Of a stretch of 64,000 bases of DNA, positions 50,429 to 58,922 are shown in pieces. The DNA is from Paenibacillus tyrphae (lineage in GTDB: Bacteria > Bacillota > Bacilli > Paenibacillales > NBRC-103111), in the NCBI RefSeq assembly GCF_027925525.1, contig NZ_BSDJ01000001.1, positions 372,001 to 436,000 on the forward strand, given 5' to 3'. A program made the position numbers and the translations under genes. Within the stretch, counting starts at the first letter, position 1; each line of letters begins with the position of its first letter. The notes under the pieces are model-generated. The model ran no database searches, was not told the DNA's origin, and saw nothing but the letters and a program-made list of their open reading frames with translations.

Positions 50429-51094
50429 TCAAGGAAGCGGCGAAGCCTGCAATTCTCCAATGACGTCCTCCAGCGGCCGGTCAGTCATGGAACGAAGACG
50501 GCCGTCCACGTTGCCAAAGGCCAACTGCTCGGTAACCGGATTCGGAACGATGACGCACCATAACCCGGCCGCTTTCGCGGCGGCGGCTCCGTTGGCGGAA
50601 TCCTCGAAGGCCAGAGCTTCATGCGCCTCGATTCCCAGCGCCTGGATCGCCTTGAGATACAGCTCGGGGTCCGGCTTCACGTTCGCGACGTCGTCTTTGG
50701 TCTTGATGACCTCGAACGAATCGAGCAAGCCGAATCTGCGCAGAAACGATTCCACCCACGCCCGATCGGAGCTGGAAGCCAGTCCCACTTTCAGCCCCAA
50801 CCGTCGGGCCGCTTCGATATATTCCGCGACCCCGTCGCGCAGCGTGACCGTCTCCATCTTCACGGCATGCAGCTTGGCCGCCGCTTTCCTCACTTCGGAG
50901 ATATCCGTCCGTCCTTCGGCCATTTGCCGGATATAGGCCTCGATCTGGCCTCCGTGCGACCCGACGCAAGCCGCGAATACTTCCGTCGGAAAGGGGATGT
51001 CGTACCCGCCTAACACCTCGGCATAGCAGTCGAACCATGCGGATTCCGTATCCACGATTAAACCGTCGAAATCAAATACAATTGCTTTAATAAT
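50429..51094 (-). CDS. HAD phosphatase, beta-PGM-like, apparent ATT start
   Basis: 221 residues if started at ATT 51092-51094: ATT ATT AAA GCA follows a TGA stop only two codons upstream, with GGGAG 9 nt ahead. This is needed to include motif I (FDFDGLIVDTES), which every family member has; the next in-frame start (GTG 51053-51055) would delete the catalytic Asp. The other motifs are GLASSSDRAW, KPDPELYLKA and FEDSANGAAAAKAAG. It probably dephosphorylates a sugar phosphate within the fructosamine locus. ATT starts are rare (infC is the known case). Confidence 0.85.
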   Translation of the reverse strand: MIKAIVFDFDGLIVDTESAWFDCYAEVLGGYDIPFPTEVFAACVGSHGGQIEAYIRQMAEGRTDISEVRKAAAKLHAVKMETVTLRDGVAEYIEAARRLGLKVGLASSSDRAWVESFLRRFGLLDSFEVIKTKDDVANVKPDPELYLKAIQALGIEAHEALAFEDSANGAAAAKAAGLWCVIVPNPVTEQLAFGNVDGRLRSMTDRPLEDVIGELQASPLP

Positions 51095-51126
51095 AGTTGC
51101 TCACTCCCGCCGGTTCTGTCGTTCCC

Positions 51127-52140
51127 TCAATATTGAACCCGCCTGTAGTACCTTCTGGTCGTTAAAGGGTGGTTGCGGACGTGCTCCAAATGACAGCTTA
51201 CGCGTTCGAGCAAGGCCGCCGCGACGACAGGGGACACATATTTCCGGTAGGCCGGCGAGATGCCCGCCAACTCGTAGTCCGCCGTATCGAAGACGGTCAG
51301 CTCGTCCGTATAGCTCTTGGCGAAACGCTCCACCCGGTCCATCAGCGGACGGGTCTCATCCTCCCCTTTGAGCAGGATCAGACTCATATCCTTCTCGATC
51401 AATTCGAGCGCGCCGTGAAAGAAATCGGAAGCATGGACCGGTCTTGTTTTGATCCACTGCATTTCCTCCAGAATACACATCGCGTAATAATACGCCTCGC
51501 CCCAGGTATTCCCGGAGCCGACCATCATATGATAGTCTTCGTTCCGGTAGCGTTCGGCAAAAGCCTTCGCGCGCGCCTCCGTTCGTTCCTTCACGTCAAG
51601 CAGCGCCTCGGGGAGCCGCTCCCACTCCGCGACCAGGCGGTCATAATCGGGAAACTCCCCTCTATTATACATAATCCGGAAAGCCAACAAGTAAAATTGG
51701 ATGAAAAAAGATTCGCAGGACGTATCGTCCTCGGCGAAATTGACGATGCTGTAGTCGGTCAGCCCGGCTAACGGAGTCCCGGCTTTGCCCGTAAAGCTGA
51801 TCGTCGCTGCGCCCCGATCCTTGCAATATTGTGCCGCTTCGACGGTTTCCTGGGTCGTGCCGGACAAGGAAGCCAGAACGACAAGCGACCGCTCGCTAAA
51901 ATGCTTATGATCCATCGTCACGAACTCCGCAGCAATTTCCCGATACACCGGAAGCGTCGAGTGAGTCCGAAGCACGTATTCGACGGGTGACATCAAGATT
52001 CCCGCGCCGCCGGAGCCGATCAGAAACAAATTCGTAAAGCCGCGCGCGGTGACCTCCTCCAGGGCTTGATTGATTTGGTCCCGGCAAGCCACGGCACCGC
52101 TCTGGATTCTCTGATAACGGTCTCTATCAAAATTGAACAT
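51127..52140 (-). CDS. frlB: SIS-domain deglycase, FrlB type (copy 2)
   Basis: 337 residues from ATG 52140 (AGGAGGGG 10 nt upstream; the frame is open further up). SIS motifs FLIGSGGAGILMSPVEYVLR with VLASLSGTTQETVEAAQYCK, and MMVGSGNTWGEAYYYAMCIL with PVHASDFFHGALELIEKDMS. It ends NHPLTTRRYYRRVQY, like copy 1. It is part of the ABC-transporter operon, whereas copy 1 is with the NhaC-type transporter, which suggests two uptake routes or two substrates. Confidence 0.88.
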   Translation of the reverse strand: MFNFDRDRYQRIQSGAVACRDQINQALEEVTARGFTNLFLIGSGGAGILMSPVEYVLRTHSTLPVYREIAAEFVTMDHKHFSERSLVVLASLSGTTQETVEAAQYCKDRGAATISFTGKAGTPLAGLTDYSIVNFAEDDTSCESFFIQFYLLAFRIMYNRGEFPDYDRLVAEWERLPEALLDVKERTEARAKAFAERYRNEDYHMMVGSGNTWGEAYYYAMCILEEMQWIKTRPVHASDFFHGALELIEKDMSLILLKGEDETRPLMDRVERFAKSYTDELTVFDTADYELAGISPAYRKYVSPVVAAALLERVSCHLEHVRNHPLTTRRYYRRVQY

Positions 52141-52184
52141 GTGGATGACCCCTCCTGGGAATTGAATTTCCGAGAGCAGCAGCC

Positions 52185-53018
52185 TTATTGCCCGAGCGCC
52201 TCGCGAACCGCCTGCAGCCCCTTTTTTAAAGGCCTGATCGGATCGAGCAAGTACCTTTCCGCACAAATTTCGAGAGTCAGGTACCCCGGATAGCCATGCT
52301 TCGAGAGCTGATTCAAATAATCGCGCAGGGGAAGACGGCCGTCCCCCCAGGTCAGATGATCGCTATCGATAAAATGAATATGGCGCAGATCGTTCCCCAG
52401 CGCTTGAAAGCAATCGTCGAACGTTTCCCCCGCCGCATGCATCGGACAAGTATCGACGACCGCCTTCAGCCGGTCGGAGCCGACCTCCTGCAGCATTCGG
52501 GCCTGCGTCTTTGTGTTCGTCACCAGATTGGATTCGAAAGGCTCCAACTGCTCCAGCACCATCGTAATCCCCAGCTCCTCCGCCTTGCGGGAAAGCTGCT
52601 GCAGCGAGTCACGCGAGCGTTCCCACGCCTCCCCAACCGGTTCTTTGCGGTAGCCCCAACCGGGCACGATCTGGAACAGGCCCGACCCGAGCTCCGCGGC
52701 GGCCTCCAGCGCTTTCGTAAAGTAACGGAGACTGCGGTCGCGGATATCCTTCTCCCTGGCGGCAATATTAACCGGATACACGCACTGCTCGGGCGTGAAG
52801 CAGATGACGTTCAAGCCTCTCCGTTCGATTTCTCTTCGAATGCCGCCGACCTGGCGCAGCGTTACATCCTCCACATACAGATGCGGCGAGCCTCCCCACA
52901 GCTCGATATGTTCGAGTCCGAGCTCGACCATGGCATCCAGAAAATAATCCAGTGTATACAGCAGAAAATGCTCGTTCATTCCCGCGAACCGCGTCAGCGG
53001 AATCGTTCCCATCACCAT
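52185..53018 (-). CDS. sugar-phosphate isomerase/epimerase, FrlC-like (copy 2)
   Basis: 277 residues from ATG 53018, whose A is the last base of the upstream stop (TGATG). Markers: MNEHFLLYTLDYFLDAMVEL, HIELWGGSPHLYVEDV, CFTPEQCVYPVNIAAREKDI, MVLEQLEPFESNLVTNTKTQ, HIHFIDSDHLTWGDGRLPLR. Same TIM-barrel family and metal-ligand pattern as copies 1 and 3. Confidence 0.86.
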   Translation of the reverse strand: MVMGTIPLTRFAGMNEHFLLYTLDYFLDAMVELGLEHIELWGGSPHLYVEDVTLRQVGGIRREIERRGLNVICFTPEQCVYPVNIAAREKDIRDRSLRYFTKALEAAAELGSGLFQIVPGWGYRKEPVGEAWERSRDSLQQLSRKAEELGITMVLEQLEPFESNLVTNTKTQARMLQEVGSDRLKAVVDTCPMHAAGETFDDCFQALGNDLRHIHFIDSDHLTWGDGRLPLRDYLNQLSKHGYPGYLTLEICAERYLLDPIRPLKKGLQAVREALGQ

Positions 53019-53878
53019 CAGGCCTTTCCCCCTTCCGGCCCCTGCAGGCCCAACGCCTTCCGGATCGTGCCGATCGATTGCTCCAAATGCCGGTCGGGAT
53101 CCAAGTAGTGCTTGACTCCGCACGTCTCCAGGCCGATGTACCCTTGATATCCCCGTTCGTCCAGCTCCTTCAGGAACGCGGCGATCGGCAGGTTCCCCGA
53201 CCCGAGCGGCACGTGCCCCTGCGGACTGCCGTCGCAAAGATGGATATGGTTCACGCGTCCCGCCAATTCGGTAAAATAAGCTGCCAGCGAGTCGCCTGCG
53301 ACGACCATGGGCACCGTATCTACATTGCAGCCCAAATACGGCGATCCGATGTCTTGCATCATCCGTTTAGCGGTTTGCAGATTGTGAACGAGGTTCGACT
53401 CATGGTACAGCAACGGCTCCATCGTCAAATGTATTCCAAGCGTCTCCGCCTTCCTGACGATGAGCTCGATAGCGTCTCTGGACCTTTTCCAGGCGTCGTC
53501 CGTCGGTTTATCGTAATACCCTCTCCCCGCCACGATTTGCATCAGACCGGTGCCGAGCTCGGACGCGATATCCAAGCTTTTGAGCGCGTAGGCTATACTC
53601 CGCCGGCGCAAAGCCTCGTCTTCGGCCGCAAGGTTGATCGGATAGACGCACGTTTCCGGCGTGAAGCAAGCGATGGCAAGCCCGCGGGCTTCGATTCCGC
53701 GCCGGAGGCGGCTTACATCGGACAGCTTCAAGTCTTCAATCGGCACGTGCGGCGAGCCGCCCCATAATTCGACGGCCTGCAGCTCCAGCGAAACCAGCTT
53801 ATCGAGAAAGTAATCCAGCGGATACAGCACATAGTGAATATTCATCGGCGCAATTTGAGACATCGTCACGGTTCCCAC
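53018..53878 (-). CDS. sugar-phosphate isomerase/epimerase, FrlC-like (copy 3)
   Basis: 286 residues from GTG 53878; alignment with copy 2 (MGTV versus MGTI) favours it, and ATG 53863 is the alternative. Markers: MNIHYVLYPLDYFLDKLVSL, VELWGGSPHVPIEDLKLSDV, CFTPETCVYPINLAAEDEAL, HLTMEPLLYHESNLVHN, HIHLCDGSPQGHVPLGSGNL. It immediately follows the ABC permease genes. Confidence 0.86.
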   Translation of the reverse strand: MGTVTMSQIAPMNIHYVLYPLDYFLDKLVSLELQAVELWGGSPHVPIEDLKLSDVSRLRRGIEARGLAIACFTPETCVYPINLAAEDEALRRRSIAYALKSLDIASELGTGLMQIVAGRGYYDKPTDDAWKRSRDAIELIVRKAETLGIHLTMEPLLYHESNLVHNLQTAKRMMQDIGSPYLGCNVDTVPMVVAGDSLAAYFTELAGRVNHIHLCDGSPQGHVPLGSGNLPIAAFLKELDERGYQGYIGLETCGVKHYLDPDRHLEQSIGTIRKALGLQGPEGGKA

Positions 53879-53884
53879 GCCCGA

Positions 53885-54718
53885 TCACCCCTTTACGCTT
53901 CCGGCCGACAATCCGCGGACGAATTGCCGTTGGAACAGAATAAATACAAGGATCATCGGCAGCGCCGCCATCGATAACGCGGCCAACTGCATGCCGAAGC
54001 CGGCGGTCAGTCTGCCTTTCAGGTTCAGGATGCCGACCGGAATCGTCCATTGGTTGCCGTTTTCGAGGAACGTGATCGCGAACATAAATTCATTCCAGAT
54101 GACGATCGTCGCAAGCAAAGCCGCAGAGATGATAATCGGCCGGCTCATCGGAATAATGACGCTCCACAGAAGCTTCCACGAATTCCCTCCGTCCAGAAAG
54201 GTCGCCTCCTCCACATCCCGCGGGATCGAAAGGAAGTAAGAGCGGATCAAGAAGACGGAGAAAGGAATCTGAAAGGCCGCATATGGAATAATGAGCCCCC
54301 AATACGTGTTGTACAGATGAAACAATTTTAAGATTTGATATAAAGAGACGATGCTTGCTTGGGGAGCCATCATCAGTCCGCTTAAAATAATCAAAAAGAT
54401 GACATGCCTGCCTTTAAACTGAAACCGGGAGATCGCGTAAGCCGCCAGCGTGCTGATCAGCACGGCCAGCAGCACGGACACCGTGGTAACGAAGACGCTG
54501 TTGAAAAAATACCGTCCCACCCCCGACTCCCAGGCGACTTGGAAATTGCTGAATTTCCACTGTTTCGGCAAAATCCAGCTGTTGGCAAAAAACTCCTGAT
54601 TGTTTTTGAAGCCGTTCATCATCATCCACAGGATCGGATAAATCACGCTTATGGCGTACAGGACGAAAAAGGCGAGCAGCAATCCGAAGAAAATACGGCT
54701 TTTTATTGTTTTGTGCAC
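53885..54718 (-). CDS. sugar ABC permease, MalG type (CUT1)
   Basis: 277 residues from GTG 54718 (AGGAGG 10 nt upstream), starting 14 nt after the partner stop. Six helices; the coupling loop is IPRDVEEATFLDGGNSWKLL followed by IPMSRPIIISAALLATIVIW. It forms the channel with the MalF-type permease. Confidence 0.92.
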   Translation of the reverse strand: MHKTIKSRIFFGLLLAFFVLYAISVIYPILWMMMNGFKNNQEFFANSWILPKQWKFSNFQVAWESGVGRYFFNSVFVTTVSVLLAVLISTLAAYAISRFQFKGRHVIFLIILSGLMMAPQASIVSLYQILKLFHLYNTYWGLIIPYAAFQIPFSVFLIRSYFLSIPRDVEEATFLDGGNSWKLLWSVIIPMSRPIIISAALLATIVIWNEFMFAITFLENGNQWTIPVGILNLKGRLTAGFGMQLAALSMAALPMILVFILFQRQFVRGLSAGSVKG

Positions 54719-54732
54719 GTTCCTTTCGCCTC

Positions 54733-55617
54733 CTAGTCGTCTTTGGCCGTACCGGACAGTTTGATTTGACATAGGGACAGGAGCATCGTAATCACGAAGA
54801 CGACCGTCGCAATCGAAGCGGCGTAGCCCATCTCGTCGTTCCGGAAAGCCGCGCGGTACAGCATGGTGCCCAGGACCTCCGTGGAGCGGCCGGGACCGCC
54901 CGAGGTCAAAATGTAAATTTCGTCGAACAGCTTGTATGCGCCCAGCACCGTAATCATCGACGCGACCAGAATCATCTCTTTGACGCTAGGGAGCGTCACG
55001 GCAAAAAAGCTTCGGACGGGGCCCGCCCCGTCGAGATCGGCGGCTTCGTAGAAATCCTTCGGGATATTATGCATCGCGATCAAAAATAGCATCACGTTAT
55101 AGCCGATATACTGCCATTGGGACACCCAGATCGCCGCATAGATGGCCAGGTCGCTGTCTCCCAGCCAAGGCTGTGCCAAGGCATGCAGCCCCAGCGCCTT
55201 CAAGCCCAAGTTGATGATGCCCGTATCGGGGTTATAGATAAATTGCCACAGCAAGCCGATTACCACGAACGAGATCACGGATGGGATAAAAAATACGGTG
55301 CGGAAAAAAGGCTGCATCTTCTGAAACAGCTTATGCTCCAGGATCGCGGCAATCACGAGTGCCGCGCCGACCTGAAACACGAAAGAAATGACGGCATACA
55401 GCGAATTGTTCCGAACCGCCGTATAAAATACGGGATCGGCGAACAAACGCCTAAAGTTATCGAAGCCGATAAAGGTCTTATTCGGGGAAAAGGCATTGAA
55501 GCTGAACAGGCTATAATAAAGATTCAAGGCGATCGGAGCGAGAACAAAAACGCTTACAAACACCAAAGCCGGTAAGGCGTACAAGCTTGCCAGCCTGCGA
55601 TTTCGGAAAACATTCAT
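54733..55617 (-). CDS. sugar ABC permease, MalF type (CUT1)
   Basis: 294 residues with an AAAGGAG site. Six helices; the coupling loop is IPKDFYEAADLDGAGPVRSF followed by VTLPSVKEMILV. Together with the MalG-type protein and the binding protein it imports a carbohydrate or glycated compound. As usual for CUT1 systems no ATPase is encoded, so MsmX-like sharing is likely. Confidence 0.92.
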   Translation of the reverse strand: MNVFRNRRLASLYALPALVFVSVFVLAPIALNLYYSLFSFNAFSPNKTFIGFDNFRRLFADPVFYTAVRNNSLYAVISFVFQVGAALVIAAILEHKLFQKMQPFFRTVFFIPSVISFVVIGLLWQFIYNPDTGIINLGLKALGLHALAQPWLGDSDLAIYAAIWVSQWQYIGYNVMLFLIAMHNIPKDFYEAADLDGAGPVRSFFAVTLPSVKEMILVASMITVLGAYKLFDEIYILTSGGPGRSTEVLGTMLYRAAFRNDEMGYAASIATVVFVITMLLSLCQIKLSGTAKDD

Positions 55618-55685
55618 GTGCCTTTTCTCCTTTCGGGAAGATCAAGGGGCTACCGATTCAGCAACCCTTTGACGGGGACTTCCGG

Positions 55686-56990
55686 TCATTTTAGATCTTT
55701 GACTTCCTTGGCGACCTGCTGAACTTCCTTCATGATGTCCTCGGGGGACTTAAAGCCTTCCATCAGCGGAGCGGCCGAGGTCCAGTACACGTCGACCAGC
55801 TTGGAATTGATCTGCACATCGAGCCATTCGTTCACTCCGTGATCCAGCAGCAGCTGCATGGCTTTCACGTTTTGCGGGAAGGAAGTGTCTTTGTTCACTG
55901 CGCCGATGACGGAGCTTTGCCATGTGTTCATCTTGACCATTTTTTCCGCATTCGCCTTGCTGGTCAAAAACTTCAGGAAATCAATGGCCTCGTCCGGATG
56001 CTTGGACTCGGACGAGACGACGAAGCCGTCCGCCCCTCCGACAATGGACTTCAGATCGCCGTCCTCCCCTTCTATCGGCGGCATCGGGAACACGTCCCAG
56101 TTATCTCCCATCGCCTCGACCATTTGCGGGAATTCTTCGGAGTAGGAGTAGTACATCGCGCTTTTGCCAGCCAGGAACGATTGGAGCGCCATATCGGCCG
56201 GGGTCGTATTGACGTTCGAATTAAAGTAGCCTTTGTCTTGCAGCTCCTTGAATTTTTTAAGCGCATCCACATAGCCGGGATTCGTCCATTCGCCGGTTTT
56301 GTAATTGTAGTCCTTCGCGCGGACCTCCGGATTGACCATCATGAGATTGAACGCCGTCTCGTAGTGGATCGATGCCCAAATATCTTGCTGGCCGTAAGCG
56401 ATCGGCGTCACGCCCGCGTTTTTCAGGGTCTCGCATAGTTTCATGAATTCGTCGTACGTTTTAGGCTCCTGCAAATGATGCTTGGCGAAAATTTCTTTAT
56501 TGTAGACGAAAAATTTGCCTAACAGACGCAGCGGAATGCCATAGGTCTTCCCTTCATATTGATAAGACTTCAACGCCGAAGGAATGAAGCTGTTTTTCCA
56601 CGCCGGATCGTTCTCCAGATAGGAGCTTACATCCTTGACCACGCCGGCCCGAATATATTTTTGGGCATATTCGCTGCCCCAGGAGAAGAAAATATCCGGT
56701 ACGTCGCTGCCTCCCAGGATGACTTTCATTTTATCCTTCAACGTCTCGTCATAAATGGCTTCCGCCTGAATCTTGATGTTCGGATGGCTTTGCTCGTATT
56801 CCTTGATCACTTCGTCGAAATAACCGCTGTAAACGGGCTGCGGCCAGGATCGCAGCACCTTCAGCGTAATTTGCTTGCCGTCGCCGGCCGCCTTGCCGCC
56901 TCCTTCGTCGGAGTTGGAATTGGAGCAAGCCGTCATCGTAAGCGCCAAGCACAGGGTTGCCGTTGTAGCCATGCTAATGGTTTTGTTCAT
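55686..56990 (-). CDS. extracellular sugar-binding lipoprotein (SBP family 1)
   Basis: 434 residues from ATG 56990 (GGGAG 8 nt upstream; an in-frame start 18 nt earlier is less likely). Signal peptide with lipobox LTMTACSN. SBP_bac_1 features: ITLKVLRSWPQPVYSGYFDE, VPDIFFSWGSEYAQKYIRAG, TYGIPLRLLGKFFVYNKEIF, SFLAGKSAMYYSYSEEFPQM. First gene of the ABC operon behind an operator-bearing promoter. Confidence 0.93.
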   Translation of the reverse strand: MNKTISMATTATLCLALTMTACSNSNSDEGGGKAAGDGKQITLKVLRSWPQPVYSGYFDEVIKEYEQSHPNIKIQAEAIYDETLKDKMKVILGGSDVPDIFFSWGSEYAQKYIRAGVVKDVSSYLENDPAWKNSFIPSALKSYQYEGKTYGIPLRLLGKFFVYNKEIFAKHHLQEPKTYDEFMKLCETLKNAGVTPIAYGQQDIWASIHYETAFNLMMVNPEVRAKDYNYKTGEWTNPGYVDALKKFKELQDKGYFNSNVNTTPADMALQSFLAGKSAMYYSYSEEFPQMVEAMGDNWDVFPMPPIEGEDGDLKSIVGGADGFVVSSESKHPDEAIDFLKFLTSKANAEKMVKMNTWQSSVIGAVNKDTSFPQNVKAMQLLLDHGVNEWLDVQINSKLVDVYWTSAAPLMEGFKSPEDIMKEVQQVAKEVKDLK

Positions 56991-57017
56991 CGCAGTCACT
57001 CCCGCCATTTTGTTATA

Positions 57018-57061
57018 TGGTATATACCATTTATTTGAAGCTTCGGCTCTCTTGCAGTCAA
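57018..57061 (-). promoter_or_regulatory. ABC operon promoter with operator copy 6
   Basis: Minus-strand TTGACT (57056-57061), 17-nt spacer, TCAAAT (57033-57038). TGGTATATACCA at 57018-57029 covers the expected start site. Confidence 0.8.
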
Positions 57062-57100
57062 GATGCCGACAAGAAGCGTGCCAACCTGTTGTTGTCCTTT

Positions 57101-58060
57101 TCAGATCGATAAATTTTGCAGAATCGCTGCCAGCGACACGTCGTTGTGATTCTCTTGTCGAATCGGATCGTCGTAACGGTGCGCCACGATTTTATTGCTT
57201 ACGATGCCAAGCAGCCTGCCCCGTTCGCCGCGGGTTAGCAGATGAACGGCCTCGACGCCCCAGCGGCTTCCGAGCACCCGGTCCGCCGCCGTCGGACTTC
57301 CGCCTCGTTGAAGGTGGCCGAGCACGGTGGTCCGGACGTCGTAGCCCGCCATCGCTTTGATGCGGCTTGCAATGTCCGCGCCCGATCCGACGCCTTCCGC
57401 CGAAAGTATGATGCTGTGCCGCTTGCCGTCCCGGATCGAAGCCTGCAATTTCCGGATCAGATCCTCGATTCTAAATTCGATCTCCGGAACGATCACATAT
57501 TCGGCGCCGCAGGCGACTCCGGCCCATAGGGCGATGCTTCCGCTGTTGCGTCCCATCACCTCGATCAGGCCGATCCGGTCATGAGAGAACGAGGTGTCCC
57601 GAATCCGGTCCGCGGCTTCCACCACCGTATTGACCGCCGTATCGAAGCCCAGGGTCATCTCCGTTCCCGGCATGTCGTTGTCGATCGTTCCCGGAATGCA
57701 GACCGTAGCGACGCCTTCCGCCTCCAGCTTCTTCGCTCCTTCGAACGAGCCGTTCCCGCCGATCACGACAACGCTTTCGATTCCGGAAGCTTGAAGCTGC
57801 CTGACCGCCCGGGCTCTGCCTTCCTCGGTGCGGAATCGTTCCGACCGGCTGGTCTGCAGCATCGTTCCGCCGCGATGAATGATTCCCCCCACATCGCGCT
57901 CGGACAGCCTCTTGATTCGCCCTTCGATCAGCCCCTCGTAGCCTCCGTATACCCCGAATACTTCGCAACCGAGACGGATGCCTTCCCGAACGACGGCCCG
58001 GATGGCGACGTTCATGCCCGGAGAGTCTCCGCCGCTTGTTAACACGGCTATTTTTCTCAT
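57101..58060 (-). CDS. pfkA: 6-phosphofructokinase paralogue (PfkA family)
   Basis: 319 residues from ATG 58060 (GGGGGG 8 nt upstream). Starts MRKIAVLTSGGDSPGMNVAI; substrate motif PGTIDNDMPGTEMTLGFDTA with the catalytic TIDND, EVMGRNSGSIALWAGVACGA, LGHLQRGGSPTAADRVLGSR. The nucleotide motif that is GGDGS in standard PfkA reads GGNGS here, so a Mg-ATP-coordinating Asp is Asn. The operator on its promoter suggests a sugar-locus-specific kinase, possibly with shifted substrate or activity. Confidence 0.88.
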   Translation of the reverse strand: MRKIAVLTSGGDSPGMNVAIRAVVREGIRLGCEVFGVYGGYEGLIEGRIKRLSERDVGGIIHRGGTMLQTSRSERFRTEEGRARAVRQLQASGIESVVVIGGNGSFEGAKKLEAEGVATVCIPGTIDNDMPGTEMTLGFDTAVNTVVEAADRIRDTSFSHDRIGLIEVMGRNSGSIALWAGVACGAEYVIVPEIEFRIEDLIRKLQASIRDGKRHSIILSAEGVGSGADIASRIKAMAGYDVRTTVLGHLQRGGSPTAADRVLGSRWGVEAVHLLTRGERGRLLGIVSNKIVAHRYDDPIRQENHNDVSLAAILQNLSI

Positions 58061-58100
58061 CCGTATCCCCCCTATATCCAATTTCCTGTAAGCGTTTTAA

Positions 58101-58141
58101 TGGTATATACCAATATTACATGACTTCCTCCGTTCCCGCAA
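58101..58141 (-). promoter_or_regulatory. pfkA-paralogue promoter with operator copy 7
   Basis: Minus-strand TTGCGG (58136-58141), 17-nt spacer, TAATAT (58113-58118). TGGTATATACCA at 58101-58112 overlaps the expected start. Confidence 0.75.
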
Positions 58142-58185
58142 GTCTTTTCTTCCGAGGCCATGCGAAGGATCGATCGGCATGCATG

Positions 58186-58206
58186 AAAAAAGGCCTCCGG
58201 CCGCCG
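58186..58206 (-). terminator. terminator of the doxX-mhqO-mhqD transcript
   Basis: GGCCGGAGGCC stem-loop followed on the minus strand by six T. Between it and the mhqD stop lie three 9-bp direct repeats of the form CGTTTCGNN (about 58283-58309). Confidence 0.65.
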
Positions 58207-58310
58207 AAAAGCAAGGTTCAATCCTGCTTTCCGACAGCCAAGGCCCGCTGTATTGTATTGTGACACCTTTGCTTGCTGCGCTTTCGTTTCGCTCGTTTCG
58301 TCCGTTTCGT

Positions 58311-58922
58311 TTACAGTCCGAATTGCGCTTCGAACCAAGCTGCGGCCGCATCGGCTTCCATCGGCGTAAGCTGATGGCCGTACCGCTCCCAATGGACCGT
58401 CACCGTTGCCCCCGCTCCGCTAAGCAGCCCCTCCAGCTCTTCGGTTTCCTGAGCCGAACAGATCGGATCGTTCGTCCCCGCTCCGATGAAGACCGGGATA
58501 CCAGACAGATCCGGGAGCTCGATGCCTCTTCGCGGAACCATGGGATGATGCAGGATGGCGCCTTGCAGGGCGTTCCGGTAATGAAACAGCAGACTGCCTG
58601 CAATGTTCGCTCCGTTCGAATAGCCTACCGCGACGAGGCGGCTGCGGTCAAATCCGTATTGCGCGGCGGCCTGATCCAGAAACTCGTTGACTTCCTGCGT
58701 GCGGAAGACAAGATCCTCTTCGTCGAACACGCCTTCGGCAAGCCGGCGGAAGAATCGGGGCATCCCGTTCTCCAGCACATTGCCCCGCAGGCTGAGTACG
58801 GAGGAATCCGGCGATATGCGCTTCGCCAGCGGCAGCAGGTCCCGCTCAGTCCCCCCCGTACCATGGAAGAGCACCAAGGTCGGCGCTTCTTCGTGGCGGC
58901 CCTTTTCGAAAATGTGCTTCAT
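58311..58922 (-). CDS. mhqD: alpha/beta hydrolase, MhqD type
   Basis: 203 residues. Carboxylesterase fold: TLVLFHGTGGTERDLLPLAK (oxyanion region), nucleophile GYSNGA, then GAGTNDPIC (Asp) and the late His in RYGHQLTPMEADA. The start overlaps the dioxygenase stop by 4 bp (ATGA). B. subtilis MhqD belongs to the quinone-stress regulon. Confidence 0.9.
   Translation of the reverse strand: MKHIFEKGRHEEAPTLVLFHGTGGTERDLLPLAKRISPDSSVLSLRGNVLENGMPRFFRRLAEGVFDEEDLVFRTQEVNEFLDQAAAQYGFDRSRLVAVGYSNGANIAGSLLFHYRNALQGAILHHPMVPRRGIELPDLSGIPVFIGAGTNDPICSAQETEELEGLLSGAGATVTVHWERYGHQLTPMEADAAAAWFEAQFGL

Noticed and set aside
58283..58309. Three CGTTTCGNN direct repeats as a regulatory array
   Set aside because: Only three copies, downstream of a stop codon and before a terminator; likely low-complexity DNA.
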